NCBI GenBank assembly: GCA_043800905.1
Contig: JAZDMO010000016.1
Location: 1-40,727, forward strand
Source: JAHITU01 sp043800905
GTDB taxonomy: Bacteria; Patescibacteriota; Minisyncoccia; Phycocordibacterales; UBA12079
DNA: 40,727 nucleotides
Direction: 5' to 3'
Shown here: positions 30,590-39,496 of the stretch, piece by piece
How positions within the stretch are numbered: the stretch's first letter is position 1
Layout: every line of letters starts with the position of its first letter
Program-made: the position numbers and the translations under genes
The notes under the pieces: model-generated
What the model was told of the DNA's origin: nothing
The model's input: only the letters and a program-made list of their open reading frames with translations
Databases searched by the model: none

Positions 30590-31411
30590 AAATAGCATTA
30601 CCGTTGTAGTTACGTTAAAAAATTCTGCTAAATGCGGGAAACTCTGAAAAGAAAAATACTTAGGTTTTTTCTAAAGTATCTGGTAGTACTCGTTATAAAT
30701 AATATAACAGTAACAATCTATCCAGTGCAGACAATCCGCAGGAAAGATTCCACTTTAATCAAAAAAATATGAATGAACATAAAAAATGGTTAAAAGATTT
30801 TGATCCAAACCTCGGAAACTATATTTCTGGTTTTACTGATGGTGAAGGAAGCTTTAACGTATCGTTAAAGAAAAGAAAAGACTATAAAAATGATTGGAAA
30901 ATTTCTCCTTCTTTTAATATATCTCAAAAAGATCGTGTTATCTTAGCTCTTTTTAAAAAAGAGTTGGGATGTGGAACTTTAAGAGAAAGAAAGGATGGAT
31001 TAATTTATTATGAAGTTTTTAATGTAGAAATGCTCAAAGAAAGAATAATTCCTTTTTTTAAGAGATTTCGTTTCTTGTCAGCTAATAAAAAGAAAAATTT
31101 TTCTATTTTTGTAAAAATTATTGATATTCTTTATCAAAAAAAACATTTACAAAAAGATGGTTTTAAAGAAGTTTTAAAATTAAGAGAAGAATTAAATTTA
31201 GGAGCAGGAAGAACAAGAAAGTACAACATTGAAGATGTAATTATTTAATTATAATTAGTGGAAAATCCTCACAGACTATACGCAGAACTTCTTATTTACA
31301 ATTTACAAGAATTGTCGACAGTAAATAATTGAAGATGAGATAGTCGAATCTTGATAGCGATATCAAGTTAACAAGTTAACATTGTATTGCTTGTTATATA
31401 AAATAACAATG
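30590..31411 (+). mobile_element. Group I intron 1 in 23S at the I-CeuI site
   Basis: 822 bases. The 5' exon ends CGTAACTAT and P1 pairs it with GTAGTTACG at 30605-30613, with the canonical U-G pair at the splice site. The intron ends in G (31411), and joining gives CGTAACTATAACGGTCCTAAG, the uninterrupted rRNA sequence. Core elements: P (AATGCGGGAAACTC, about 30631), Q (AATCCGCAGG, about 30733), R (ACAGACTATACGCAG, about 31271) and S (GATAGTCG, about 31339). An endonuclease gene lies between Q and R. The insertion corresponds to E. coli about 1923. Confidence 0.93.
30769..31248 (+). CDS. Single-motif LAGLIDADG homing endonuclease (intron 1)
   Basis: 159 residues with one LAGLIDADG-type motif, YISGFTDGEGSFNVS (about 18-32; Asp/Glu acidic ligands in FTDGEG), followed by FNISQKDRVILALFKKELG. 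Single-motif members (I-CreI/I-CeuI type) act as homodimers and cleave the intronless allele. It sits in the peripheral loop between Q and R of a group I intron in the 23S site that gave I-CeuI its name. The frame ends cleanly at 31248 with no internal stop, so the enzyme may be active. Confidence 0.9.
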   Translation: MNEHKKWLKDFDPNLGNYISGFTDGEGSFNVSLKKRKDYKNDWKISPSFNISQKDRVILALFKKELGCGTLRERKDGLIYYEVFNVEMLKERIIPFFKRFRFLSANKKKNFSIFVKIIDILYQKKHLQKDGFKEVLKLREELNLGAGRTRKYNIEDVII

Positions 31412-31754
31412 AACGGTCCTAAGGTAGCGAAATTCCTTGTCTGGTAAATTCAGACGTGCACGAATGGCGTAACGAGTGGGGTACTGTCTCGGAGAATAGC
31501 TCGGTGAAAATGCGATACCGGTGAAGATGCCGGTTACCTGCAACTAGACGAAAAGACCCCAGGAGCTTTACTATAGCTTGGTATTGGGTATATGTTTCAT
31601 CTGCGTAGCATAGGTGGAAGACTTTGAAGGTATTCTTTTGGGAATACTGGAGTCGTCAGTGAAATACCACTCTTATGATGTATATATTCTAATCTCGACG
31701 GAAAAAACGGCGAGAGACAGTGCCTGGCAGGTAGTTTTAGTGGGGCGCTATCCT

Positions 31755-32721
31755 TGATTTAATCAATTAAAATAATTGGTTGAATCAAGCCATGGCGCCT
31801 CCAGAAGTTTGGTCACTTCATAAAAAAATAAATAGGGGGTACTTGATTATTCAAGTAGGTATTCAGCTGTATGCTGGAAACTCCGTGTATCTGACAATAC
31901 TTATCACAATTTTGTGGTTGTGGTAGTAAAAATTTGATCAGTGCTATTAAATATAATTTAATTAACGGACAATCAGCAGGAAATCTATTTTTAATAGAGA
32001 TCCTCAGAGACTATACGCTGAAATCACCAATAAGGTGATAAAATATAGTCCGATCTTTATGGCGACGTAAAGTTTCTTATTAAATTAAGAAAATCCAAAA
32101 ATGAAAACACAAAAAAATAAATTATCTCAAAGACAAAGAGATATTTTGATAGGGTTATTGCTTGGTGATGGACATCTAGAAACTCAAAATAATGGACGAA
32201 CATATAGATTAAAAATAGAACATTCTATGGAACAATCAGATTATGTTATGTGGCTTTATGAAGAGTTTAGGGATTTCATCAATCAAAAACCATATACTAA
32301 AATCCGAAAAAATGGACAAAAAAGTTTTGGTTTTAGCACCCTTTCAATAGCTTCTTTTAGATTTTATGGAAAATCTTTTTATCCTAAGGGTAAAAAAATA
32401 GTTCCAGAGATAATGTTAAAGAATTTGAAACCGATTAGTGTTGCTGTTTGGTTTATGGATGATGGATCTAGAAAATCTTTAAAACATAAAACTTATATAA
32501 TTCACACTTTGGGTTTTGATAAAAAAGAAATTTCTTTATTGAAAAAATATTTAAAAATAAATTTCAACATAGAAACAGAATTACATTCACAAAAAGATAA
32601 GTATTATCGGTTATATATTCTTTCCCAATCGGCTAAGAAATTTACTGAAATTGTTTATCCTTTTGTAAAAAATATAAAATCAATGAATCATAAAATTGTT
32701 TTAGATTGGATAACATAAATG
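31755..32721 (+). mobile_element. Group I intron 2 in 23S helix 81
   Basis: 967 bases. I place the 5' site after TATCCT (31754), because P1 pairs TATCCT with GGGGTA at about 31838 with the terminal U-G, and because joining to CCTAAAAAGTAACGG restores a perfect helix 81 (TCCTCC / GGAGGA). The intron ends in G at 32721. P (ATGCTGGAAACTCC, about 31871), Q (AATCAGCAGG, 31971), R (CAGAGACTATACGCTG, about 32004) and S (ATATAGTCCG, about 32043) are clear. The P1 loop contains an extra hairpin of about 60 bases. The endonuclease ORF lies after S, up to the 3' splice site. Confidence 0.88.
32101..32718 (+). CDS. Double-motif LAGLIDADG homing endonuclease (intron 2)
   Basis: 205 residues with two LAGLIDADG motifs, DILIGLLLGDGHLE (about 15-28) and SVAVWFMDDGSRK (about 113-125), so it should work as a monomer. 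The fold resembles the LAGLIDADG_2 family (homing endonucleases and maturases). The stop codon TAA lies three bases before the intron's last G, so the gene occupies nearly the whole 3' part of the intron after the catalytic core (P9 region), unlike intron 1. It may cleave intronless 23S genes or help splicing. Frame is intact. Confidence 0.9.
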   Translation: MKTQKNKLSQRQRDILIGLLLGDGHLETQNNGRTYRLKIEHSMEQSDYVMWLYEEFRDFINQKPYTKIRKNGQKSFGFSTLSIASFRFYGKSFYPKGKKIVPEIMLKNLKPISVAVWFMDDGSRKSLKHKTYIIHTLGFDKKEISLLKKYLKINFNIETELHSQKDKYYRLYILSQSAKKFTEIVYPFVKNIKSMNHKIVLDWIT

Positions 32722-33053
32722 CCTAAAAAGTAACGGAGGAGTTTAAAGGTCAGCTAGGCGCGAATGGAAACCGTGCCGATAGTATAATGGCACAAGCTGG
32801 CTTAACTGCAAGACGTACATGTCGAGCAGATACGAAAGTAGAACATAGTGAACCGAGGGCCCGAATTAGACACGGCCCAAGATTATCGGACAAAAGTTAC
32901 CCTGGGGATAACAGGCTAATAGTGCCTAAGCGTCCATAGCGACGGCACTGTTTGGCACCTCGATGTCGGCTCAACTTATCCTGGAGGTGGAGAAGCTTCC
33001 AAGGGTTTGGCTGTTCGCCAATTAAAAAGTTACGCGAGCTGGGTTTAGACCGT

Positions 33054-33449
33054 TTAGAGGTCAAATTATTTTGACTTTTAAGCAATCTAAACTCTCAAAC
33101 ATCATTTATCATTGTCTTTTCGTTGACAAAAAATTTGAGATAGAACAAGAAACCAATCTGATACGGCGGTCCTAACATTTTTTTAAAAAGTGTTTAGAGA
33201 AAAAGCCAACTTATATCGGTAAAATCCTAAATTGCATAAGCAATCGGACAATACCGAGGGAAAGAAAAGAGTCAAAAGTTCACAAAGTCCGTAATGTCAA
33301 AAGTCAAAAAATTTGCTTTACAAATTTTTTCCTTTCGACTTTAGACTTTTAATTTTACAGACTCGTCTACCCGTAGAGACTATACGTTGGACCGAGTTTA
33401 AAAATTCGGAAGATCTAGTCCATGCAATTAGTAATAATTGAGTATCATG
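33054..33449 (+). mobile_element. Group I intron 3 in 23S at the I-CreI site, ORF-less
   Basis: 396 bases. The 5' exon ends TTTAGACCGT (33053); P1 pairs GACCGT with GCGGTC at 33166-33171 with the U-G pair, across a large loop of about 110 bases. The last base is G (33449), and joining gives ACCGTCGTAAGACAGG, the normal rRNA sequence at E. coli about 2593. P (TATCGGTAAAATCC, about 33213), Q (AATACCGAGGG, 33250), R (AGAGACTATACG, about 33375) and S (GATCTAGTCC, 33412) are recognisable. No endonuclease gene is present; hairpin element A occupies the place between Q and R. Confidence 0.9.
33271..33362 (+). repeat. Hairpin element A, copy 3, inside group I intron 3
   Basis: GTCAAAAGTTCACAAAGTCC... 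to TTTTAATTTTACAGAC, 92 bases, in the Q-R loop where intron 1 has its endonuclease gene. Confidence 0.85.
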
Positions 33450-33807
33450 CGTAAGACAGGTTGGTCTCCTATCTGTTGCAGGCGTTGAAATTTGAGAAGA
33501 TTTACTCCTAGTACGAGAGGACCGGAGTGAACTAACCTCTGGTGTACCAGCTGTTCCGCCAGGAGCATCGCTGGGTAGCTAAGTTGGGAATGGATAACCT
33601 CTGAAAGCATCTAAGAGGGAAGCCAACTTCAAGATTAGATTTCATTTGAGACCCCTGAGAGATGATCAGGTGATAGGCTCTAGGTGTACGCACAGTAATG
33701 TGTTCAGCCGAGGAGTACTAATTCGTCGATTCCTGTTAGGAATTTTAAAATCCACAATCTTGTTTTTAATGTTTTTACTTACTTTATTTTAATTTTTCAA
33801 TATTTTG

Positions 33808-33914
33808 TTCTGGTGCTTTGGCGGTGGGGTTATACCCGATCTCATTCCGAATTCGGAAGTCAAGCCCATTAGCGTCGATGATACCACTTGTGGGAAAGTA
33901 GATAGGCGCCAGAA
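33808..33914 (+). rRNA. rrf: 5S rRNA
   Basis: About 107 bases with terminal helix TTCTGGTGC / GCGCCAGAA, CCCGATCTCATTCCGAA, the loop E/helix IV region GTCGATGATACC and GGGAAAGTAGATAGG near the end. It follows 23S by about 65 bases. The length is short compared with the 120-base E. coli form. Confidence 0.92.
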
Positions 33915-33948
33915 CAAAGTATTGAAAATAAAATATTTTATATATTAA

Positions 33949-33988
33949 GAAAAAGACGACCACGAAATGGCCGTCTTTTTCATTTTTA
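33949..33988 (+). terminator. Terminator of the rRNA unit
   Basis: AAAAAGACG(A)CCA / TGG(C)CGTCTTTTT with loop CGAAA, then CATTTTT. Confidence 0.8.
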
Positions 33989-34109
33989 AATTTTAATGTT
34001 AATATATTAGTATTGATATTAATAAAGAAAATGGGAAATAAAAAAATTAAAATTTGTGGAGCAAATTTTCTCTAAAAACCTAATTGCTAACATCTAAAAT
34101 ACTAAATAA

Positions 34110-34871
34110 ATGTCTTGGTCATCAAAAAGAAAAAATAAATATATAATAGTCGCTTTATTTGTTATTTTAATACCAATAATTCTTTTTTTATTTTTTTCTT
34201 TTTATACTGAACCAACTTGTTTTGATGGAAAACAAAATGCTGATGAGGAAGGAGTTGATTGTGGTGGTTCTTGCCAAGTTGTTTGTGGTTTTAAAATAAT
34301 TGATCCTATTGTGCAATGGAGTCGGGTTTCTAAAACTAACGATGGGGTTTATAGTGCTGTGGCTATGATAGAAAATTTAAATGTTTCTGCTGAAGCGAGT
34401 GGTATTCCTTATGTCTTTAAATTATTTGATGAAGAGGGTTTATTAATAAGCGAGAAAAGGGGTTTAATTTTTATTCCGGCTAATAGTACTTTCCCTGTGT
34501 TTGAGGGAGGAATCAAAGTAGGGAATCGAGTTCCTGTTAGGACTACTTTTGAGTTAACCAGAGCTCCTTATTGGGTTAAAAGCAGTATAGATTATAATAG
34601 TTTAATTACTATAAAAAATGTCGACTTTCAAGAAAAAAATAATACTTCTAAGGTTTTAGCCCTTATCGAAAACAATACTATTAGAGAAATAAAAGGCATT
34701 GAATTAATTGTGTTATTACTTGATGGTGATGGTAATTTAATCAATAGTTCAAAGACAATTATTGGAAGTATAAAAAAAGACAGCTCAGAAAACGCAATTT
34801 TTACTTGGCCAATTTTATTTGATAAGAAAATTGCAAAAATAGATTTAATGTTGGTTTCTAAAATAGAATAG
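34110..34871 (+). CDS. Membrane-anchored extracellular protein with Cys loop (253 aa)
   Basis: An N-terminal helix (VALFVILIPIILFLFFSFY) anchors the protein. It is followed by a Cys loop, PTCFDGKQNADEEGVDCGGS then CQVVC, a segment found near the N-terminus of many CPR surface proteins, as far as I recall. The rest (about 60-253) is beta-rich with two related halves (FELTRAPYWVKS and KIDLMLVSKIE ends). It lies two bases before rodA, so it may be linked to cell-wall growth. The function is unknown. Confidence 0.8.
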   Translation: MSWSSKRKNKYIIVALFVILIPIILFLFFSFYTEPTCFDGKQNADEEGVDCGGSCQVVCGFKIIDPIVQWSRVSKTNDGVYSAVAMIENLNVSAEASGIPYVFKLFDEEGLLISEKRGLIFIPANSTFPVFEGGIKVGNRVPVRTTFELTRAPYWVKSSIDYNSLITIKNVDFQEKNNTSKVLALIENNTIREIKGIELIVLLLDGDGNLINSSKTIIGSIKKDSSENAIFTWPILFDKKIAKIDLMLVSKIE

Positions 34872-34873
34872 GT

Positions 34874-35998
34874 ATGTTTTTGAGAAAAAGAATTAATATA
34901 GATTGGATTTTATTTTTTTCGACGTTACCTTTGGTTGCTGCTGGGTTGATTACTATGAACTCTTTTATGGGAGATAATTATTTTTTTGAAAAACAGTTGA
35001 TGTGGTTAGGAGTTTCTATCGCTGTTTTTTTTGGTTTGAGTTTGTTTGATTTTCGTTTTTTAAAAAAAACGGAAGTTTTAATCCCTTTGTTTTTATTTTT
35101 TGTAGGGATTTTATCTTTTCTTTTTATTTCAGGATCTGTTTTTCAAGGAGCACAATCTTGGTTTAGTGTTGGATTTTTGTCTTTTCAGCCATCAGACTTT
35201 GTTAAACTAGTTTTGATTCTTTTGTTGGCTAAATACTTTTCTAAAAGACATATTGAGATTGCGAATTTTCGGCATATCTTAGTTTCAGGTTTTTATGCTT
35301 TTGTTTTTTTTGTATTGGTTCTTCTTCAGCCTGATTTTGGATCAGCCATTATTATTTTTTTTATTTGGTTAGGAATGGTTTTGGTTTCAGGAATTTCCAA
35401 AAAACATCTTTTTGTGGTTTTTGGGGTGGGGGCTTTAGCTTTTATAGTTTTATGGTTTAACGTTTTCCAAGATTATCAAAAAAATAGAATTTTAACTTTT
35501 ATTAATCCGATGGCAGATATTCAAGGAGCTGGCTATAACGCCTACCAATCTACAATTGCGGTTGGTTCAGGTCAATTATTAGGCAAAGGAGTAGGTTTTG
35601 GAACTCAATCCAGATTACAATTTTTACCAGAATATCAAACAGACTTTATTTTTTCAGCCTTTGCGGAAGAGTGGGGATTTGTTGGAGTAATTTTATTGTT
35701 TATCTTCTTTGCTTTGGTAATTTGGAGGATTTTGAAAAATGCTCTACTGGGAGCAAGTAATTTTGAAGTTCTTTATTGTCTTGGATTAGCGGTTATGATA
35801 ATTAGTCATTTCACGGTACATGTAGGAATGAACGTTGGACTTTTGCCGGTAACAGGAATTACTTTGCCTTTTATGAGTTATGGAGGATCGCATCTATTAA
35901 TGGAATACACTGCTTTGGGAATTTTAATGGGAATGAGGAGGTATTCTCGTGTAGCTCATAGAGAAGATTTGAATAATGAGTTTTTGGGGTTAGAGTAG
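34874..35998 (+). CDS. rodA: RodA/FtsW-family SEDS peptidoglycan glycosyltransferase
   Basis: 374 residues with about 10 membrane helices. SEDS signatures: SDFVKLVLILLLAKYFSK, QPDFGSAI, GVGFGTQSRLQFLPEYQTDF (with the catalytic Asp of the periplasmic loop), EEWGFVG and GMNVGLLPVTGITLPFMSYG. RodA elongates glycan strands with its PBP2 partner; the partner gene is not adjacent here. It starts two bases after the previous gene. The neighbouring polysaccharide genes fit an envelope-assembly region. Confidence 0.93.
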   Translation: MFLRKRINIDWILFFSTLPLVAAGLITMNSFMGDNYFFEKQLMWLGVSIAVFFGLSLFDFRFLKKTEVLIPLFLFFVGILSFLFISGSVFQGAQSWFSVGFLSFQPSDFVKLVLILLLAKYFSKRHIEIANFRHILVSGFYAFVFFVLVLLQPDFGSAIIIFFIWLGMVLVSGISKKHLFVVFGVGALAFIVLWFNVFQDYQKNRILTFINPMADIQGAGYNAYQSTIAVGSGQLLGKGVGFGTQSRLQFLPEYQTDFIFSAFAEEWGFVGVILLFIFFALVIWRILKNALLGASNFEVLYCLGLAVMIISHFTVHVGMNVGLLPVTGITLPFMSYGGSHLLMEYTALGILMGMRRYSRVAHREDLNNEFLGLE

Positions 35999-36084
35999 GG
36001 GATGCAGACTAGACGCAGACCTTCGCGGAATTAACGCATAAAAATAAATACCTCAGTTTAATTGGACTATTTTAACTAAAAACT

Positions 36085-36312
36085 TCAGCGAATAAACGTC
36101 ATTGCGAAGAATTTTTTGTTTTAAAAAATTCTGTGGCAATCTAGCATCTATTTTTTAAATTTAATCACTTCGTGATTTCACAAGTCTGGACTGCCACGAT
36201 TAGATTTTTAGTAAAAAATCTAATCTCGCAGAGACGCTTCGCTTTTCGTCGTCCATCATTGCAAGGAAAGATTTTTGAAAAAATAGCCTGATATTTTTTT
36301 ATTAAGCCTAAT
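36085..36312. repeat. Composite CATTGC/GGCAATC repeats
   Basis: Contains AACGTCATTGCGAAGAATTTTTT...GTGGCAATCTAG (about 36096-36144), then CTGGACTGCCACGATTAGAT with a hairpin AGATTTTTAGTAAAAAATCT, TCTCGCAGAGACG, and a final AGCCTGATATTTTTTTATTA block also seen at 8623-8647. No gene is visible in 36000-36315. Confidence 0.75.
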
Positions 36313-36315
36313 TTT

Positions 36316-36471
36316 TTAATTTTCTTTGGCCCTCCAATTTATTTCGAAGGAAATCGAATATTTATTTGGGATATTCCATTTGGAAAATCTAAGGAATAAA
36401 AATTGAAATTTGTTATCGGCAATTTTTCCTAATCCAAATCTATTTAAAGTTAATTCTATATCTATAACCAT
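36316..36471 (-). CDS. Possible 51-aa protein downstream of the glycosyltransferase
   Basis: Reading on the minus strand, an ATG at 36471 opens a 51-codon frame: MVIDIELTLNRFGLGKIADN, then KFQFLFLRFSKWN and EINWRAKEN. There is no ribosome binding site and the family is unknown. It lies 43 bases after the glycosyltransferase stop, on the same strand. I include it as a weak candidate because it is the only open frame in the gap. Confidence 0.3.
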   Translation of the reverse strand: MVIDIELTLNRFGLGKIADNKFQFLFLRFSKWNIPNKYSISFEINWRAKEN

Positions 36472-36514
36472 ATTATTTTTATTTTAAGATAACTCTTATT
36501 AATTTATAATGTTT

Positions 36515-37642
36515 TTAATATAATATTTTAGTTCTCTCCAACATAGCTTCAAAAGAAAATTCTTCTTTAATTTTGTTGTATAGGCTTTCTGCTAACTTAT
36601 TTTTTAAAGGTTCGTTTGAAATTAATTTCTCTAAAGCATCCTCGATTTTGTCATCTTCTTTTATTTTAACTAAAATCCCTGTTTTGTTATCTTGAATTAA
36701 TTCTGGAATTCCGCCTACTTCGGTTGCAATCACCGGTAATTGAGCTAAACCTGCTTCCAGTAGAACAAAAGGGAAACCTTCTTTAATAGAAGACAATAAA
36801 AAAATATCAAAGGCTTTTAAATACTTGCTGGCATCGATAATTTTTCCAATCAAAAAAACCTTATTTTCTAGATGATATTTTTTTATTTTATTTTCTAAAT
36901 ATTCTCGGTCTTCACCTTCACCAATAATAATAAATTTAGCAAGCGGGTTTTTGTCGGCAATTTTTTTAAATCCTTTAATCGCATATTTTAGACCTTTATT
37001 TTTAGTTAATTCTGCAATGGTGCCGATGATTAAATTATCATTTAATTTTGAAGATATTTTTTCTTCAAAAAAACTTTGGGCTTCATCACGATTTAGAAAA
37101 CAAATTGGTTGAAGTCCATTATAAATTAGTTTTAATTTATTTTTTACCCAAAGCCATCTTTTAATTTGTTGGTATTCTTTTTGGGCAATCACTATAGTTT
37201 TGTGACTCAAAATTATTATTAACCAACTAAAAAATTTGATTAATGTTGTTTGAAAAAAAGATCGATCTTCATTGAAAGACCATCCGTGGGCAGTATAAAT
37301 TATTTTAGGAATTTTTAACATTCTTCCAGCTAATGAGCCTAAACCTCCGGCTTTGGGGCTATTTAAGTGCAAAATATCTGGTCTTTCTTTTTTGATTATT
37401 TTGAAGATTTCCCAGAAAGCTTTTACCTCTTTAAATAAATTTATATCTCGAGCAGAGTTTTCTATTCTATAGGTTTTAATTTCTTTTTCTTTTTTTATTT
37501 TTTCCTCCAATTCTCCAAAGGGTTGTCCATAGGCAACAGCTACCTTGAAATCCGATAAATTAGTGGCTAAATCAAAGACATATTTCTGCCCTCCGCCCCA
37601 ATTAGCCTTAGTTATAATGAATAAAATTTTCTTTTTTTCCAT
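36515..37642 (-). CDS. Family-4 type (GT-B) glycosyltransferase
   Basis: 375 residues. The N-terminal NWGGGQKYVFDLATNL and the C-terminal IGTIAELTKNKGLKYAIKGF with LLSSIKEGFPFVLLEAGLAQ and VIATEVGGIPELIQ (about 282-317) are typical of GT4 retaining glycosyltransferases; the EGFPFVLLEA motif (about 285-294) binds the nucleotide sugar. It is convergent with the small frame above and divergent from the next gene across 78 bases, where both promoters must lie. It probably builds a surface polysaccharide with the sugar transferase. Confidence 0.93.
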   Translation of the reverse strand: MEKKKILFIITKANWGGGQKYVFDLATNLSDFKVAVAYGQPFGELEEKIKKEKEIKTYRIENSARDINLFKEVKAFWEIFKIIKKERPDILHLNSPKAGGLGSLAGRMLKIPKIIYTAHGWSFNEDRSFFQTTLIKFFSWLIIILSHKTIVIAQKEYQQIKRWLWVKNKLKLIYNGLQPICFLNRDEAQSFFEEKISSKLNDNLIIGTIAELTKNKGLKYAIKGFKKIADKNPLAKFIIIGEGEDREYLENKIKKYHLENKVFLIGKIIDASKYLKAFDIFLLSSIKEGFPFVLLEAGLAQLPVIATEVGGIPELIQDNKTGILVKIKEDDKIEDALEKLISNEPLKNKLAESLYNKIKEEFSFEAMLERTKILY

Positions 37643-37703
37643 AGATATCTTAATATATTAGGTTGATTGTAGCATAAAAACTCTTTTATTTTAAGAATGA
37701 TTA

Positions 37704-37712
37704 TTATATAAT
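37704..37712 (+). promoter_or_regulatory. -10 box (TATAAT) of the sugar transferase gene
   Basis: TATAAT (37707-37712) ends eight bases before the ATG at 37721, so the transcript would be almost leaderless. A -35 is not obvious. Confidence 0.5.
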
Positions 37713-37720
37713 CAGGGCAA

Positions 37721-39073
37721 ATGTTAATTATAAATAAAAAAGAACCTCTGCTTCTTTTTCTGGGGGATTTCCTTTTTTTAACTATTTCTTTATGGGTGAC
37801 CTTGGCTATCCGTCATAGCCAAATGCCTTCTACGGCTTTTTTCCTAGAGCATTTAGAGCCTTTTTCTTTTTTGTTTTTAATCTGGTCTTTGTCTTTTTTT
37901 ATTGCTGGTTTTTATGAAAGGAGGGCTTTAGTAAACCACCGTCATTTTTTTGGTGATATTTTGAGTGTTCAGATTGTTAATAGTTTAATTGCTATTGTTT
38001 TTTTCTATTTAATTCCTTACTTTGGTTTAACTCCTAAAACTATTTTGTTTATTTATTTAATAACTTCTTTATTTTTTATTCTTATTTGGAGAGTTTATAT
38101 TATTGCTATTTTGGGAATTAGAAAAAAAGTTGATGCTTTATTGATTGGAAGGGGAAGTGAAATGCATCAATTGGAAAAAGAAGTAAATATAAATCCTTGG
38201 TATAATTTACGTTTTGTTTTAAGTGTTGATTTAGACAAACATCACAAACTAGATTTTCAAAAAGATATTTTAAATCCTGTTTATGAATATGGAATTTCTG
38301 TTATTGTTTTGGATTTAAAAGATGATGAGTTGAAAAAAAATATTCCTTATTTTTATAATTTAATTTTTTCTAAAATTAAATTTTTAGATATTCATAAGGT
38401 TTACGAGGATGTTTTTGATAAAATTCCATTATCATTGATTAATTATAATTGGTTTTTAGAAAACGTTAATTCTTCTCAACAAAATATTTATTCTGTTTTA
38501 AAAAGAGCTATGGATATTATTATTGCTCTACCTTTAGGTTTAATTTCTTTGATTTTCTATCCTTTCGTTTATTGTGCGATAAAAATGGAGGATGGTGGTC
38601 CAATTTTTTATTTTCCTGAGAGAATCGGAAAAAATAATGGAATTATTAGTTTGTTTAAATTTAGAACTATGACTCAAATTCCTAGTGATGGTGGAAAGTG
38701 GGGCAAGGATCAAAATCAAGTGACAAAGGTAGGAAAATTTTTAAGAAAGTGGAGAATTGATGAATTGCCTCAATTATGGAATGTTTTAAAAGGGGATCTT
38801 TCTTTAATTGGACCAAGACCAGAATTTCTTTCGGCGGTTGATTTTTATGAACAAAAAATTCCTCATTATGGAATTAGACACTTAATTACTCCTGGGTTAT
38901 CTGGTTGGGCTCAAATTTATCAAAAAGAAGCACCTCATCATGAAAATGATGTGGAATTGACGACAGAAAAACTATCTTATGATTTGTTTTACATCAAAAA
39001 TCGTTCTTTTTTAATTGATTTAAAAATAGCATTAAAAACTATTAAAACTTTATTGTCTAGAAGTGGAAGTTAA
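37721..39073 (+). CDS. Polyprenyl-phosphate sugar phosphotransferase (WbaP/EPS type)
   Basis: 450 residues. N-terminal membrane segments (about 8-28, 44-64, 79-102, 106-130), a central soluble domain, then a membrane re-entrant helix and the bacterial sugar transferase domain (about 264-450): KRAMDIIIALPLGLI, GGPIFYFPERIGKN, LFKFRTM, KVGKFLRKWRIDELPQLWNV, LKGDLSLIGPRPEF and TPGLSGWAQI. It starts synthesis of a surface glycan by moving a sugar-phosphate to undecaprenyl phosphate. The divergent GT4 gene fits the same pathway. Confidence 0.95.
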   Translation: MLIINKKEPLLLFLGDFLFLTISLWVTLAIRHSQMPSTAFFLEHLEPFSFLFLIWSLSFFIAGFYERRALVNHRHFFGDILSVQIVNSLIAIVFFYLIPYFGLTPKTILFIYLITSLFFILIWRVYIIAILGIRKKVDALLIGRGSEMHQLEKEVNINPWYNLRFVLSVDLDKHHKLDFQKDILNPVYEYGISVIVLDLKDDELKKNIPYFYNLIFSKIKFLDIHKVYEDVFDKIPLSLINYNWFLENVNSSQQNIYSVLKRAMDIIIALPLGLISLIFYPFVYCAIKMEDGGPIFYFPERIGKNNGIISLFKFRTMTQIPSDGGKWGKDQNQVTKVGKFLRKWRIDELPQLWNVLKGDLSLIGPRPEFLSAVDFYEQKIPHYGIRHLITPGLSGWAQIYQKEAPHHENDVELTTEKLSYDLFYIKNRSFLIDLKIALKTIKTLLSRSGS

Positions 39074-39095
39074 ATTAGAAGTTTAGTTTTTTAGG

Positions 39096-39130
39096 TCACT
39101 TGGACATAGTATGTCCAAGTGATTTTATTT
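39096..39130 (+). terminator. Intrinsic terminator of the sugar transferase gene
   Basis: TCACTTGGACAT / ATGTCCAAGTGA with loop AGT, then TTTTATTTTT. Confidence 0.92.
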
Positions 39131-39237
39131 TTAAATTTTTTGTATCATGTATTAGGTATTATAGGGAAAGTTGTTACTGCTTAAAAAGTTTTTGTTCTGT
39201 CTTCCTGTAGGCAGGTTTGATCCAAATTAAAAACTAT

Positions 39238-39383
39238 CATGATTTACTAGACTTGCCTGCCCCCGCCTGCCGGCGTGCAGGGGCAGGCAGGTTGCCACGA
39301 TTAGATTTTTATTAAAAAATCTAATTTTACAAAGACGGTCCGCCCTGCCTGTCGGCAGACAGGCTTGGATGGAATCCAGAATT
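39238..39383. repeat. Composite intergenic repeat with CCTGCC palindrome
   Basis: A GC-rich palindrome TGCCTGCCCCCGCCTGCC / GGCGTGCAGGGGCAGGCA at 39254-39291 is the counterpart of 15609-15644. It is followed by TTGCCACGATTAGAT and a hairpin of AGATTTTTATTAAAAAATCT, then ACAAAGACGG and a second palindrome CCTGTCGGCAGACAGG. No gene is visible in 39131-39440. Confidence 0.75.
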
Positions 39384-39440
39384 TAAAAAATGTTTAAATA
39401 ATTAACCAAAAGTGAGTATTTTAAATTTTAAAGATGGATA

Positions 39441-39474
39441 ATAAAAAAGAGTCTCGAAAATAAATTTCCGAGAC
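39441..39474 (-). terminator. Intrinsic terminator of the Cys-rich gene (minus strand)
   Basis: GTCTCG...CGAGAC stem read on the minus strand, followed by TCTTTTTTATT. Confidence 0.85.
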
Positions 39475-39496
39475 CCCGTGGTTTTCTAACTCAAGT

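Noticed and set aside
30769..31248. Intron-1 ORF as a maturase or reverse transcriptase, making the intron group II
   Set aside because: The protein has a LAGLIDADG motif and the intron has the P/Q/R/S elements and terminal G of group I.
31741..31810. A separate about 50-base hairpin insertion in the helix 80-81 region of the exon
   Set aside because: With the 5' splice site of intron 2 placed after TATCCT, the hairpin belongs to the intron's P1 loop; the exons then join to a normal helix 81.
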